A stretch of DNA of 64,000 nt. Origin: Rhyzopertha dominica (Eukaryota > Arthropoda > Insecta > Coleoptera > Bostrichidae). The notes under the pieces were generated by a model. That model did no database searches. It saw only the letters and a program-made list of their open reading frames with translations, and had not been told where the DNA came from. The stretch is from contig QCXZ01000045.1 of NCBI GenBank assembly GCA_025024175.1, forward strand, positions 4,466,649 through 4,530,648, written 5' to 3'. Positions 39,584 through 52,688 of the stretch are shown here, piece after piece (within the stretch, counting starts at the first letter, position 1; each line of letters starts with the position of its first letter). Both the position numbers and the translations under genes were made by a program.

Positions 39584-42450
39584 CCTTTCTCTATTAAGGA
39601 AAATCAGAAAGGTTAACTTTTAATGATGAAGAGCTGAATGAAAATGAACGAGTTTTTTAGCAGGACAAAGCACCTCATTACCGATCCTCTTCGATAATTT
39701 ATTTTGATTGAACAGATAGGAGGTTTCCAAATCGTTATTTTAAGATTTTTTCTTTAAAGATATTTTAAGTCGAAGGTTTTTAAATCGGAACCAGCATCTT
39801 TTGAGGAAATATGTGAAAGAATTGTTTTTGACTGTTATACTTCACTCCAGAGGATTTTACTAGAATTTTTCTCCCATAGGAATTATTGAGGGTGACTCGT
39901 TGTCGTTAAAACACCGGTAGATATGTAAATAACGTGTTTATAAAAACATCTTCATCAAACAGAAGAGGCAATTTATTTTGATTTGATCTGATCAGACTTA
40001 CCTAAATACAAACTTTTTATATCTGCCGCAGTGCCTTTCCTTTTTAAATAGTCCACACGTGCAAAGAATTTCGAAGTTCACAAGAACATCAGCATCCCAT
40101 TTTTAACCAGTCGAGGTGCATTAGCCTCCTTCGTCCGACCTCATAATGAAAAAACGGAATACCGTTCAATTTTCACGTAGCGTTTCCACGACTAACGAGC
40201 CAAGTCGTTAGATACAGAAACTACATACTTTTGGAGAGGCGATCGCACACAGTCAGACTACGGATATTAACAATTTTTTTCGTTAGTGGTATAGTTTCAC
40301 TTGAACAGTAATCACGCTCAGAAGGCTGTTATTACACCGGCCGTCTAGACGTAGAGGTGCACGAGCACACGAGGCATTAGCGTAGGTTAGAAATGATATG
40401 ACTCGCCGGAGGAAATTCGTAAAAAAGCAAGGAGGTTAACGATGATCTTTCAGAATACACTTCGACCTGCTGTAAGGAGTTGTAGTAAAGTGAACGCTGT
40501 GATGGATTCATTAATTAGTTTACTAATTTCGTACTAGCTTAACTTAGGCNTACGTTAGGAGTATTTCAGGAAATTGATAGGTATGGTATTCAACTGTAGG
40601 GGCGAGTTAAACGGAAATATTTTTTTGTTTGTCACTTCCGGTTATGCCGAAAGTAGAGGTTAACTAAAATTAATAAATTATGGCGTGTATTAGTTTTTTG
40701 CACGTTTGAATTTCTCAATAAGTTCCATAACTATGTTATTTTCATAAACCGGCAGTTGTCAAAGAATAAGGAATTTTCTGAAAATTTACTTATTACTTAT
40801 GGAGAGTGTCAAAAAGTACTAAGCAGAACGGGCAGAGTGCTTGAGGAAAAATATTCTAAAGCAGTAGGACTAACGACATACATGTTGTAAGGAGTCCTTT
40901 ACACAATTGTAACGTGCGCGCCAGGAAATGCGCTGGTCTGGGGTCCGAAAACAAGCTCTGCGGATAGGCATATAGGCCTTATTTTTCAAATATTTTGTTT
41001 ATATCTTCGGCTCATTATAAAGACCAAGGCTTAAACTCCAGGGTCTACTAAACCGATTTTTAAATAATAGCTTTATTTTAATTACAAATTTACCTAAAAA
41101 GCGTGTTAGTTGCTTGGCGTTTCGAAATAGAAAACGCACGTTGCAACCTATGCCGCTTGGTTGTTCACGAAGTTGAACGCAAACGTTCGCGGATATAAGA
41201 AGCACTGAATAAAAATACGGATACGATAACACTTACATATATTTAAAAACCGAAAATTTACAAGAACTTATTAAACTAAACTTAACAACGAAAGATGTGC
41301 GTGTTGATTGTTGAAATGCCATACAAGAACTCTTTTTGATGAGGATTCTATCGTTCGAAGTAAACTTGGGAATACAGTTTGATTGGAGCCCCTCTCCTTC
41401 GGCGAAGTAAAACTAACCAATAATCAGCAGAAAAATGTGGAAAGTACAGAATAATTTAGTTTCGCCGAGGGATCGGTTTACAGCCCTTCGAACGTGCCGG
41501 GACGCTAGGTAAGAGCATTAAGATAACCGAAAATAAAGGATTACTAGAAAACCCCGAAATAACCGGCGACGGTCAAAGAAAGGACCCAGGAAATGGCCAA
41601 TATTCAAATGAAGTTATAAAATAATTCACGGCGGATTGAAACAAAAGATGCCGCTGAAAACAGGAAATTCCGAACTGCTCTGTACGTAACAAAGCGAATA
41701 ATATAAAGGAAACGCCCAAGTTTGCATGCTTTTTACGGGGAATAGAGGCCACGTTTTTTTTCAGTAGTCCCTGCAGTTTCATTTTTTATCTATCTGTTGA
41801 CAAAATTTTGCGATGTTTATGTAGTTATTATCAAACCTCGCATAGCTTTACATGAAATTCCGTCAAATCAAAACTGCCAGCTGCCAGCGCGGTACAGTCC
41901 CAATGAATTCCACTGCGTTTGATTCATACGGAGAGGCTCGGGCTGCACGACCGAAACTTTTTAATTTGGATGTGTCGCAATTCCATTTCAAGCTAGCGCG
42001 GCGAATAAATATATTGATTCTGCCCACCCATGCGGTTCGCTTCGTTTAAATTGTGGACAATGTTGCATTCTTAAGGTGGGCCTTCTTTCCTGACGCGTAT
42101 TATAGTACCTGCATACCACGCTAATCTATCCATGACATTTTAAGCACCAATAACTCGAAACTATTTTCTTACCAGTAGGTTTAACATTTACATGAAGAAG
42201 AGTAAATTATTGTAAAAGAAAAGTACAAAGAAGAGTGTATTATTGTGAATTTTTTGTTTTCCGAAAGCAAGAAAGATACCAATTTTCTCAAGAGTATTAT
42301 ATAAGTAGACAAGGCAAAATTTACCAAATACGATTCCTCCAATGGTCATAATAGCCAATTGTGATTTTCAGAAAACCCGCATTTACTCTAGAGACCACCG
42401 GTATCAACAGCGCTGACAATTCAATGATTTTTGCGTTCTTAAAAATGAGC
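39584..42450. other. unassigned stretch, GC-richer between 41.3 and 42.06 kb
   Basis: No supported gene. 41340-42060 is more balanced in composition and has open frames on both strands (41573-41782 minus, 41852-42049 plus) with no recognisable domain. 40640-40660 (cacttccggttatgccgaaa) resembles the ends of the foldback family at 55.7 kb. An ambiguous base lies at about 40550. Confidence 0.35.
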
Positions 42451-42454
42451 GGTA

Positions 42455-42800
42455 AAAATCTAAATGGGGAGAAATAATTGATTATCTTGAACAATCAAGT
42501 TATCGAAATTCGTTAGCCATTGCTTTGAAAGGATATCTGGCGGAAAATGCGCAGAGATACCCGTGTCCTCCACGATCGCCTGATTTAATGCCGTTGCACT
42601 TTTATGTATAGAGTTATATGAAACAAAAATATTTGCTGTTCGGGTGACCACAGAAGATGACATGATAGCAAGCGTTCGCAAAACTTTTATTCACATGTTC
42701 CCTCGGCAGCTAGCTAAAGCTACAAACGACTCCATTTTAAAAAGGATTAACCAAACTGAAATTTTAGCTGAGCAGTATTTTGTTAATTTTCCTTGTTATT
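42455..42800 (+). pseudogene. Tc1/mariner-superfamily transposase C-terminal relic
   Basis: The plus strand gives CPPRSPDLMPLHFYV followed by SYMKQKYL, matching the family block PPRSPDLTPLDFFLWGyLK that carries the last catalytic Asp. The second Asp of that block (PLDF) reads PLHF here. Further on, DDMIASVRKTFIHMFPRQLA and AEQYFVNFPCY fit the C-terminal tail pattern. The stretch has stops and frame changes. It belongs to the same transposase type as 12249-13150 but is on the opposite strand and lacks visible inverted repeats. Confidence 0.65.
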
Positions 42801-43175
42801 AACTTTGACAAAGCGAACGTTGTTAACCCAAGGAACAATTCGCAAAAGCGTGTGAATTTGTAACATCAAAAACGTAACTTTTGGTGTCTAAAACCACCAT
42901 TTGGCTAGCCACAAATGCAAAAAATATTGTGCGTGCTTGCAAAAGTAAACGCCACCAACATTTGCAGCCTTATCATAAAGAAAACTGTTTAAAGCTTACA
43001 CCTAAGAACACAGATTGTACTTGGAATGTCGTTCGATCAAATTTTTTGTTTTGGAGAATAATTAATATGACGCTCTATTCCGATGGGTATAATATAGTGT
43101 TGCCTTTCCGTTCAATTCAGCAGATAGAAAAATTTTCATAACGAAGACTAAAAATATTGTGCTGTGATCCATAAC

Positions 43176-44843
43176 TACACTGAAAAAAAATTATAGTAAA
43201 TTTAACTGCAATTGTAATAATCTTTACCACAAAATATAGTGCATATACGACTAGATACAAACTGTAGAAAATTACACTATATTTTTGTAGATTAACTATT
43301 GTAGCTGTATTTACTAAAAATGTAGAAATCAGTACTTACCATTTTATAGTGTATGTTCTTAGAGAATGCAGTACAGTTCAATACAAATTTTGTAGGATTT
43401 ACTAGGCAGGGTATCACAATTTTTTCTACAAGATGTAGTGTACTTTATTAGTGTTTTGTTTATTGTAACATATTATAATAGTCAAATTTAATATTCCAGT
43501 ATGCTAAATTTTACTATGTTAAATCTTTTTCTTTACTATAAATTAATGTTATAATTTACTAAAAATATAGTGGATATAGTGCAAAAATAAATGAAACCAA
43601 TGCAGCATTATTATGATTTTATTCATTAGACAAACAAGGTTACATTTTTGTACCTGTAAATTAAACATTTAACGTAATCGTCCATGTTGCAGTACACAAC
43701 AATTAGGGGCTGTTTAATAAGGAAAATCCAATATAATAATATATAACACAATAACCACTAACACTTCCGCACAACTAAAACACGAACGTGAGTGGACGAG
43801 GCTTACGTGATGGCGGATGGCGTGATGCCACGATGTGATGACCTGCGCGCGCGCTGCCGCCGAGCGACTATAAGTACCAACTTAACAATAGTGCCAACCC
43901 TTAGCTACTNATTTTCTCACTAACGTTGTACCACAGATCAAATTTAGAGATTATTATTCATCTGTCGTTATACGTTATACCGTAAACCCTAATTTCCAGA
44001 CAATTACAGTATTGAATGCATTTTAGTCTAGAAAACATAGGTAGGCTTTGTAATATAGGTATAAATTAATAAAACTTCCAATGCTCGACATAGTTTTGAA
44101 AAAAGCTATACTTTAAATTATTGATATTACCTATGGATGTTGTTTGCATTTATCATTGTTTGTAGAGTAACAAAAGTTGTATATAATAATACGATTTGTA
44201 GCATGCAATATGTGTTGATGCATTTTATTCGTTTTTAATAATGATATCATCTATAATTAGTGTAATGTTTGTTTTTTTGTAATTTAACTAATAATGCCTG
44301 AGAATGTTCTAAGCGTGTAAAAAATATGCTTCAGTGAGTAATCTACAAAAAAAACTTATAAATAATTACTAAATGATTTTTGTTATATTTTTACAATGAT
44401 ATTATTTTTTAAAGTATTGGTTTAAGCAGGTTAATCAAATTTGAAAAAGTAACTCGCTCCAGAACGGGTCTCTGAGTCTATATATATGGGCTTTAATTAG
44501 AATAGCTCTAAGATGCATGGTATAATGTAAACACCAGAGATTCGTTCGGTTCTGGTTCGAGTCCCGACCGTAGCGAGTTACTATTTCTAATTTAATTAGT
44601 ATGCTAACCTAATAACCCAATACTTTATAATCCTTATCAACGCGAATTATAAAATACTTTAATATTATTTTGTTAAACTTTACTTAATGTGTAGAACTTT
44701 CTGCTACAATGGTTATACTACAAAAACCAGAGACCTATTTCAAGACGTTTATGTAAGATTTCCTACAATATTAGTAATGAGTAACACAAAGCTGTGCACT
44801 ACAATCACGTAGCAATTTTTTACAAGTAACTTTTTTCAGTGTA
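43176..44843. mobile_element. 1.67-kb TIR element with tacactgaaaaaa ends
   Basis: The left terminus tacactgaaaaaa and the right terminus ttttttcagtgta are inverted. The subterminal regions are full of short tgtag/ctaca motifs in both orientations, as is common where a transposase binds repeatedly. Flanking TA on both sides is compatible with a TA target. The interior has no transposase. It includes a GC-rich patch (43840-43870), an ambiguous base at about 43910 and the tRNA-like hairpin at 44448-44582. The family is not certain. Confidence 0.6.
44448..44582 (+). repeat. tRNA-like segment closed by an 11-bp stem
   Basis: ggttcgagtcc (about 44554-44564) is a perfect Pol III B-box. An A-box-like tagctctaagatgcatgg lies about 50 bases upstream. 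The whole segment is bracketed by agtaactcgct (44448-44458) and its exact complement agcgagttact (44572-44582), followed inwards by partly pairing cggg/cccg. It is not a clean functional tRNA: the 5' half is expanded and no standard anticodon arm is clear. It is most likely a tRNA-derived SINE piece nested in the surrounding element. Confidence 0.5.
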
Positions 44844-47157
44844 AATACCAGGCTGTGACTCCTTACTAATAACAATTGTAAATCCTAACCTTATCGTGAA
44901 ATTTTAGTGCTATTGGTACGGCCTCCACAACATATTTGCCCCCACTAGGCCTAATACATTGCACAATTGTAGTAAAGCCTTATTTTTACCCATGAGGAAA
45001 AGCCTATGGTTTTTTTTTGTTTTTATCCTATTTTGTTTCCGTTTCTTTACATAATTTGTTGCATATATCAAAATAATAATAATAATAAAATTCGCTTGGA
45101 AAGAATAAGTACATAAAAACAAAAAAAAGACTATTGTGTGTCGAATTTTATTTGGTATTCAGTTGTGTTGCTCTGATGCATAAAAGCTAACCTAATCATT
45201 TATCATGCATTATATTGTATCATTGAAAAATAAGTGAAAAACTGTTCTGCAAGGTACTTTCCCAGCCAAGTATTTATCAAATTTCGGAATTCTGCATGGA
45301 TGTATTGTTGACGCCATCTTTTATCAACTGACAGCCTATACACTTTCTGTAGACCGTACTTCTTCACTTAATTTAAAAAAAAACTCATAAGTCATTTTCT
45401 GTAACAGGCATGCCGACACTGTTACAATTCTATCACCACAAAAATCCAAAAAGGATCGAACACATTTCACCCAACGTTGACGATGAACAATTCCAACAAT
45501 CTGCCATTTTGAAATGATTGTATGACAAATTCTTATGCACTCTACTGTTTTAAATAAAAAATCTATTTGTCATAAGATGATCATAAGCTTTTTTCCAATT
45601 TTAAAGCGTATTTACCGTGTAGCTACTTGCTATTCCCTTTAAGTGTCTTTCCAACAGTAACAAGTAACTGTTAATTTTTAAGAACGATCTTAAAACAGTG
45701 GTCATGATGTAGACAAAAATTAGCTCTCCATTCCTACGGTTCTTTGTTTTTCATGGCATTTTTGCAAATATATTACATTTGTTTTGTCAAATGAAGAAAG
45801 AACATACGTGCAATATGCATACTGAATTTACAAAAGCCTTGAAGTTATTGCTAGAATTTATAAGAGACAGCTTAATTTTTTGGGAACGTTATTTTAAAAA
45901 CTCGGCAGTAACTATTTTAAAATTCGGGAAGGATTATACAAACCGTATTCCATTAAGTAAACGCTTAAACTTGATAACTACGCAATATAGGTTTTTGCGC
46001 AGAATGAAAAAATAACATACAAAATAACAAGCAGCTGATTTGGAGCAAAATTTTGTAAGTTGTGGAAAACTAAGAGGAAAATTAAATAAGGATAATATTT
46101 ATCATGCTTTAACGTATAACTTTTCGTATATTCTCATGTATTTCTCACTCATTTCAACTTTCAAGTGAAATAATTTGCAACAAAGCAAAAATTCTTTCAT
46201 ACCCTGCTTTTTCGCTGATCGATTTTGAGAACATATTGCTCCGTTATAGAAATATCTTACACGGAATATATGCTCAACGGCACGTAACTTACCTAGATTC
46301 TCATATTTTATGTAATATTATGAAAACTAGGCGTCTAAGTCAAACATCACAATGTCAACAATATTGAGCTTAATTCGTAAACTATTAATGCGCCAACTTG
46401 TTAGTTCTACAACAAGTCAANAAGTGTGATAAACAAATTAAAGTAGGCATCTGTGTATTGTAATAAATTAATTCCATTATGTACCAGTAGGTAAATTGTA
46501 TTATTGCTATTGAAGGAACGTATTGCGATATCGCTCGTTGGATTATGTATTATGATCATGTATGTATGTTATATAACCAAAATTCAGTACATATACACAC
46601 AACTCAACATTTTGTTTCTCCTAAAATTCAGTTTTCTCTCGTAACAATTAGCTCTCTACTACCCTACGCCACTGGAGAACGTATATTGTATTTCCTTTTA
46701 CGTTGTTATTACAGCACAATGCAGCAACGTACACAACCGTCTGGGACCTGTCTAGCGTCCACATTTTTTTCTACACTTTTTATTTTTATCACATTCCTAG
46801 ACGGTAATGTAAACTGCGCGCAAAGCGTCGTATACGCGCGCCTTACGTAATTCACATCGCAGTAGACGTTGATTACGTGTCGGAGCGCCGCTTTTTTAAT
46901 TGCCCCAATTCACTTACTTAGCTATTCTATCGGTTTTGGACGCTGGATAGGACACTACACCTTTGTTTATGTAGTCTTTTCGTTGTTGGAGCCGAGATCA
47001 GAGATTTGTTTTGCTAGATTGGGAGGAGGAGGAACCTATAATCAAGCAAAAATTAGTTTGAAAAAGCAACAAATGGCCGTGACTAAATCCGTAACCTAGG
47101 ATAAATTTAATACATCATCCGTTGTTTGATAATTTGATATACTTACTGCGTTTATAT
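44844..47157. other. unassigned AT-rich stretch
   Basis: The frames at 45779-46015 (78 codons) and 46545-46850 (101 codons) have no recognisable domain or exon borders. An (AAT)n run lies at 45070-45090 and an ambiguous base at about 46421. Confidence 0.4.
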
Positions 47158-47328
47158 ACAGGGTTAGTCAAATGTGTGGAATAACCGGATTATAACTGTA
47201 AATATTAACTTCATAGCAAAATGTTCGAACAAAAATTTTGCAAATTATTTTTTATTTCCTAGTCCACTTTTTGTATTGTATGTCAACGTATTTCCATATT
47301 AGGGTATATTTTTATTGCTATCAAGCAA
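47158..47328. repeat. single transposon end (tacagggttagtcaaa...)
   Basis: tacagggttagtcaaatgtg, preceded by TA, has the cagggt start common to the Tc1/mariner-type MITEs of this window. No matching inverted end was found. It runs directly into family A copy 3, which may have inserted into it. Confidence 0.4.
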
Positions 47329-48170
47329 TTACTTCCACATCCAACCGATAAATATTGTATCGCGAAAAAAATTTTCAAAAATTTTTATTTACTCATTCGC
47401 TTTAAAATGGCCGAAAACGCAAACAAACAAAAAAATTTGAGCAAAAAAAAAATTTATTGTCTGTGTGTCTGTGGTATTGTCGTGGACACGATAACTTTCG
47501 AAAGACTTAATATATGAATTTGAAATTTGGCAGACGTATAAATCTCACCTACCCAAAGCGACCTATTGTTTGTGGGGTAAGTAGGGTATCGAGAAGGGGG
47601 CAAAATTGGGGTGTAACTACCCTTTTTGCAAATTTTTACTTTTTTTTTCGTTTTAGTATGTGATTAGTAGTATAACTGCGAGTATTATTCGTTCTTATAA
47701 ATTTTCGGTGCAGTAAACTGTTTAGAAGATATTAGCAAAAAAGCGTCACTTAAAGAAAACGGTTTTTCCTAAATAGCTCAAAAAATGAAAATACCATCAG
47801 ATAGAAAATAAAATTTCTCACAAAAAGTTCAAAATTTTGACATTTTCGAAATATGTCTAAAAAACCTATTTGGACCCTGCTCGAACAATTTTTTTAAATT
47901 TTGGTATTTTATAGAAAATCAAATTTTATATCAGAAAGCACTCTTGTAATTTTTTGTTAAGTTAGTAATTTTTGAGTTATTTGGAAAAAACCGATTTTAC
48001 AATTTATATATTTTTGCTAATATCACGAGGACTGTTTGTCTTAGAAAAAATGTGCAGAGAGGAAAAATGCTCAAAACCTAATTACTAATCGTATGGTATA
48101 AGAAATGAAAACGTAAATGTCATTTTTACAATTGGATGTGGAAGTATTGATTCAATTTGCAGTGGTTTTT
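47329..48170 (+). repeat. interspersed repeat family A, copy 3
   Basis: This is the best-preserved forward copy. It starts ttacttccacatccaaccga, runs through tcgaaagacttaatatatga, ctcacctacccaaagcgacc and gcgtcacttaaagaaaacgg, and ends ttggatgtggaagtattgat followed by tcaatttgcagtggttttt. The motif acttccacatccaa at one end is inverted at the other (ttggatgtggaagt), but the 3' end carries about 25 extra conserved bases beyond it. Confidence 0.9.
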
Positions 48171-48461
48171 CACCGCTTTTCTATCATTGAAATGACCTAC
48201 TGTTTATATTGTGTGATTTCATCACAGTAAAAATATTGTGGGTTATGTAAGTACATTATAAAAATATAAATATAAGCTGTCTTTGCGAGAAATTGAGATA
48301 AATACAGTACAGTTGTACATCGAATATCGCCCAAGAAGATTCTAGAAAGCGTTAATTATCGCCATCGAAAATTGCTTTTAGTTCATCATTTAAGATTTAA
48401 TAATGATCACCTACAAAGAATTTTGTTTTGTCGTTTCTCCTAGGTGAACTTAGGTCTATGG

Positions 48462-48608
48462 ATTATATTACGGCATCTCGCTCTCGAGATCACTATTATT
48501 TCACTAGTAGTACCGCTATTTGTCGCTAGGTGGCCACAAGTTTAAAGAAAAACTGCACAACCGGCAAGGCCAGATCGCACAATATACCACATCTGCTATT
48601 ATTCGCTT
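48462..48608 (+). repeat. left inverted terminal repeat of the DIRS-like element
   Basis: It begins attatattacggcatctcgc and is repeated inverted at 52865-53013. The outer 49 bases also match the first half of the internal complementary region exactly. The preceding flank ends ctatgg. Confidence 0.88.
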
Positions 48609-48865
48609 TTTGTGCTTGGTGGTGTTCACATGTTCGCACAGCGGTAAGTTTTCGTTTTCGTTTTACCATCCTTTGTTTTTTCTAGTTAGGAGGAAAAGTA
48701 TGCAGGAATAAGGCCCAGTTTTCTGTCACCCGACCGTTTGCCAGGCAGAGCATATCTAGGTGTTAAAAGCTCTAGTAGCACTTTAACCTAGCAAAGGATG
48801 ACAGTTGTCGACATGACACAGCTCTCCTTCTACACAGTTCAGCTAGAGAATTTTTATTTGGCGGT

Positions 48866-49190
48866 CTATCAGCCCCTTTTCGGAGATTAGTGTCCTTAAT
48901 TAACCACGGTCCACAAGACGTGGAAGGCAGCTCGACTACTGGCAGTTATTAGAGGCCCTTTGTTCGGACCTAGTGTCCATAGTTATTAACCACGGTCCAC
49001 AAGACGTGGTAGGCAGCTCGGCTATTGGCAGTTAATTAGAGGCCCTTTGTTCGGACCTAGTGTCCATAGGCGTTAACCACGGTCCACAAGACGTGGTAGG
49101 CAGCTCGGCTATTGGCAGTTAATTAGAGGCCCTTTGTTCGGACCTAGTGTCCATAGGGGTTATCCACGGTCCACAAGACGTGGTAGAGAG
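48866..49190 (+). repeat. 87-bp tandem repeat array, about 3.7 units
   Basis: The block gaggccctttgttcggacct recurs at 48952, 49039 and 49126, an exact 87-bp period. A diverged first unit starts near 48866 and a truncated last one ends near 49190. Each unit holds the hairpin accacg-gtccacaaga-cgtggt. The last two full units are almost identical and the first is the most diverged. It lies inside the DIRS-like element, just downstream of the left repeat. Confidence 0.92.
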
Positions 49191-49616
49191 CAACAGATTT
49201 GGACTGTTTACCTGGATCAATTCGTATCCAAGTACGACTATTATCTATAGCTTGGATTTTATTAATGGTGGTCCATCAGCGCCACCTCTTATGTCAGGGT
49301 GCTGGGATTCCAGGGACGGCGAACTCGAGAAGTTTTTCGCCCACAGGCTTTTCTTTTTAGGAAGCACTGATTGATTCGACTACTGTCGACATCATAGTTG
49401 CAGTTACAGGCGGTCCTAAAGACGCCTGTTTTTATGAGCAGTGCATTATTCACCATGCCTTACAAAAAGTGTATGTACCTACCTACTCTGTCATTCTCAT
49501 CATTCTGTTTGAGATAGATTTTTTTGTGCGGTCAGCAGACGCCCTCATTCAGGAGCAGAGGATAGAAGGCCTTTATTCCTTATTGACGGCATCGGCAAAA
49601 TTATTAGGTTGATAAA

Positions 49617-49718
49617 CCGATTTTCGCCGATCACCGTAGTTAAGCAACACCGGGCGCGGTCAGTACTTGTATGGGTGACCGCTTAGGATGTCCGCAAGCT
49701 GTTTACATGTTTTTTTTT
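49617..49718 (+). ncRNA. 5S-rRNA-like segment with internal Pol III promoter and T9 terminator
   Basis: From 49617 the sequence follows insect 5S rRNA from about base 25 onwards: ccgatcaccgtagttaagca, then caccgggcgcggtcagtact, then tgtatgggtgaccgctta. These cover box A, the intermediate element and box C of the 5S internal control region with few changes. After about 110 the match fades, and a run of nine T (49710-49718) follows, as for Pol III termination. The 5' ~24 bases of 5S are missing and replaced by unrelated DNA, so this is not a functional ribosomal gene. It resembles the 5S-derived heads of SINE3-type elements. It is embedded in the DIRS-like element. Confidence 0.85.
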
Positions 49719-52688
49719 ACTGCTTTTTTAGCTCACTAAATAATCACATTATTTGAAGTTCTAACAGAACTTGCAGACACTCAGGATTATTTTCAGAAGC
49801 AGCATGGAAGAAGGTTGTTTGGCCTTATTCACCAGGATATATTTCAACCCAGCCATAAAAATAATTTTGTTAAGCTGGCAAAATCTTTAAGTTATCAGTT
49901 TAGATAAAGGAGGGAGAGAGCATAAACTAGGAGAGAAGGAGAAACAGAAGTAGACTAAGTCTCTTCGTTCATGAAAGTTCCTTTTATTCCTCCTGTTCTG
50001 CATTGGTTTTAACCTCCTTAGAATACTATTATGTATACCATCATCTTAGGTCAAGAGCTGTCGTTCTATTTCCATTGAGGAAAGTCGTGAAAAGGGTAGC
50101 ATTCATGTATCAGCTGCGCAGACTTATCTATTCTTGGTTATTATACCAGACAGAAAGATGTTCATCTTAAATTTTGTAATGAAAGCTTATACTTTAGGCC
50201 AGGTTCCTACATAAGATTGTAGAGTCACTAGCAATTTTGCACCCACCTTCTTTATAACATCACAGACTCTTTAAACTTCGTTATATATTTCAAACTTTTC
50301 AGCCTGTTTCAGCATTTTTCAGCTTTTAAGTAAGATAGGTGAACAATAAAATTCGCGCACCTATTCAGATTCAGATCCATGCGCCTCCGCTTTCAGTCAT
50401 CGATAGATGGCGCTCTCGGTCTGTCGTGCATTGGATGGCAGTTCGCTGGTTCTCCAGCAGAGTGTACGCGGTGCCTGCATTGCCGGCCATCATTATCTTC
50501 GTTTTATAATTTGAAGTCGTTTAGTTTTGTCATGACGTTTCATACATTTGGTAATAGCGACATAAATATGAACTAAAATTATGTAATTACTTTACAAGGC
50601 ATAAAATGCCCAGACTACTCCTGTTGCATTTAGAATTAGGTGAAAGAGAGGACCAAGATAGACACTGGAGGATCCATCTGGCAAACAGGGAATATGGTTT
50701 TAAAAAGCATTACATATAGAGACATAATCCTTCAGAGTTAGAAGAGCTGTTATGTAAGGCATATAGTAAGATATTGTCTGGTCTTCAGTTTCTCAATGAG
50801 AATTGTTGATATATCCCCTATGCAATTAATGCAAAATTTTGTCTGAAAAAACAGACGTGTTTTGGCAAAATATAGTTTGTACCTATTGCCAATAAAATAA
50901 AAAGACTGTTTTTTAAGACACAGAGCGTTCACCAAAGGTGGGGCGCTACTTAGGTTCCTGTAAACCCGCAGAGGTCGGGGTTATAAATTTTAAGGATTTA
51001 TTTATTGCCTACTTAGAATTGTTTGCATCTTTCATTTACATAGAAAATGGGTAGTATTCCAAAATCAGGTTCTGATAGCTCTAGTTAATTATCGTATGGC
51101 GATTGACATATTTTAATAGATCTATATGAGTAGGTACATACATTAATTCATTACTTATTTTACTTAATTGGCTAGTTTCCAATCCTGTCGATTTTGGGTG
51201 CTGGGAGATCCTCGAGAGTTCAGCGGCCAAGTTGTAGACTATTTAGCCTTGATATCAGGGTTCTCCTCTGGGAGGTTAGTTACTATGCACCCATTAAATA
51301 TTTCTTGCATTTATAAAGGGCACAAATACTGATAATTTAAGATTTAAATTGATGGTCTTTTATTTGTCAGTTTACTTTAGTTTAATTGTCAACACTGAAT
51401 AGACAAAGAGTGTGATATTAAGACATACAGTTTCGTTGTTCGTTTAGAAGATCTAAACGAGAATTTAATTAAGCAGATCTGTGTGCTAGGTTCAGCTAGC
51501 TTATATAAGATTAAGTCAATTTTCAAGCTGAGCTTGAATCAATAGGTTTCTGCCAGAACTGAATTGAAGAACAATTAGTTGTTTTTTTGGAGATTATATT
51601 TTCTGATTTTCCTGGATTATTCCAGTTATGAGGCATTAGCATATTCAGAAAAATATTCGCCTTATGTATTCCTTCCTTTCTTGAAAGGAACAGAAATGGA
51701 TTAAGGTGTAGATATGTTATCGCCTTCCTTTGGGAATTATCAATTTTAACCATTCTTCCTTTATATGTCAGACTGTTATCAGACAAGCTATTCAGAAGGA
51801 GGAATAGCAGAAGATCTCATCATTATAGGTCTTTCTCAGGTTGTTTAGAACAAATCGATAAGTTCACAATGGGTGATGAAGATTTTCTCAGAAGACTAAA
51901 GTCCTTGTTCAGTCAGATGCTGTAATTTTAGAAATATATTTTTATAGATTTTGGTTGCTATTTTGTAACTGACAATTGTTTGAGCTCAGTTTATTTACTA
52001 TTCTGATCAATTTGGTTATCATAGTGCTATTTTATTAATAGCATATAGCATAATAGCATATATAGCATATACGTCCAGAAGTTTATTACTTCGATTGGGA
52101 TATTAGAAACAGGTTTTAAAATATTTAAATTTATAGCAAAATAGGTTACTGCATTTGGATTAACCGATGTTCTATGGATAAAAATTAAAATAGCTACAAC
52201 TTCTATAGGGCTGTAATGTGTAATAAGTTGATTCTTTTTATGTCTGCCCTTGGTATATAGGAATCATTAATTAAAGAAAATTGTGAATTGCATGATCGTT
52301 CATCGATTCTTTTGGGGCGAATAAGATTACTACGTTTAAGCTCAGGGAGACCTTTTCTAAGACAAGGAAAGAGGACACACTGACATTAGCAGGGATAGTT
52401 CAGAGAACATTTTCAGCTTTTTTAACCATATATGGAAGACCTAGATTGACAGGTAACTAGAGAATCTACCACCCAGGTATGAACGAAAGGCCGTTTTGAA
52501 ATTTTCGGTTTATAACCGATCATTTTCTCTGGTTTAGATATTTTTATACTAGGATTGTAACCAGAGATTTAGTTCATTTGCTTATCTTGTTGTATTAACA
52601 ATTCCAGATGATGTCTATAGACATAAACAAATGTCTTGACGCTGTGCTCTGTTTTGCTGTTTTTTGCAACATCGATTTCTTTAAACTG

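Noticed and set aside
49617..49718. True 5S rRNA gene
   Set aside because: The first ~24 bases are missing and the 3' end diverges, so the molecule could not fold as 5S rRNA.
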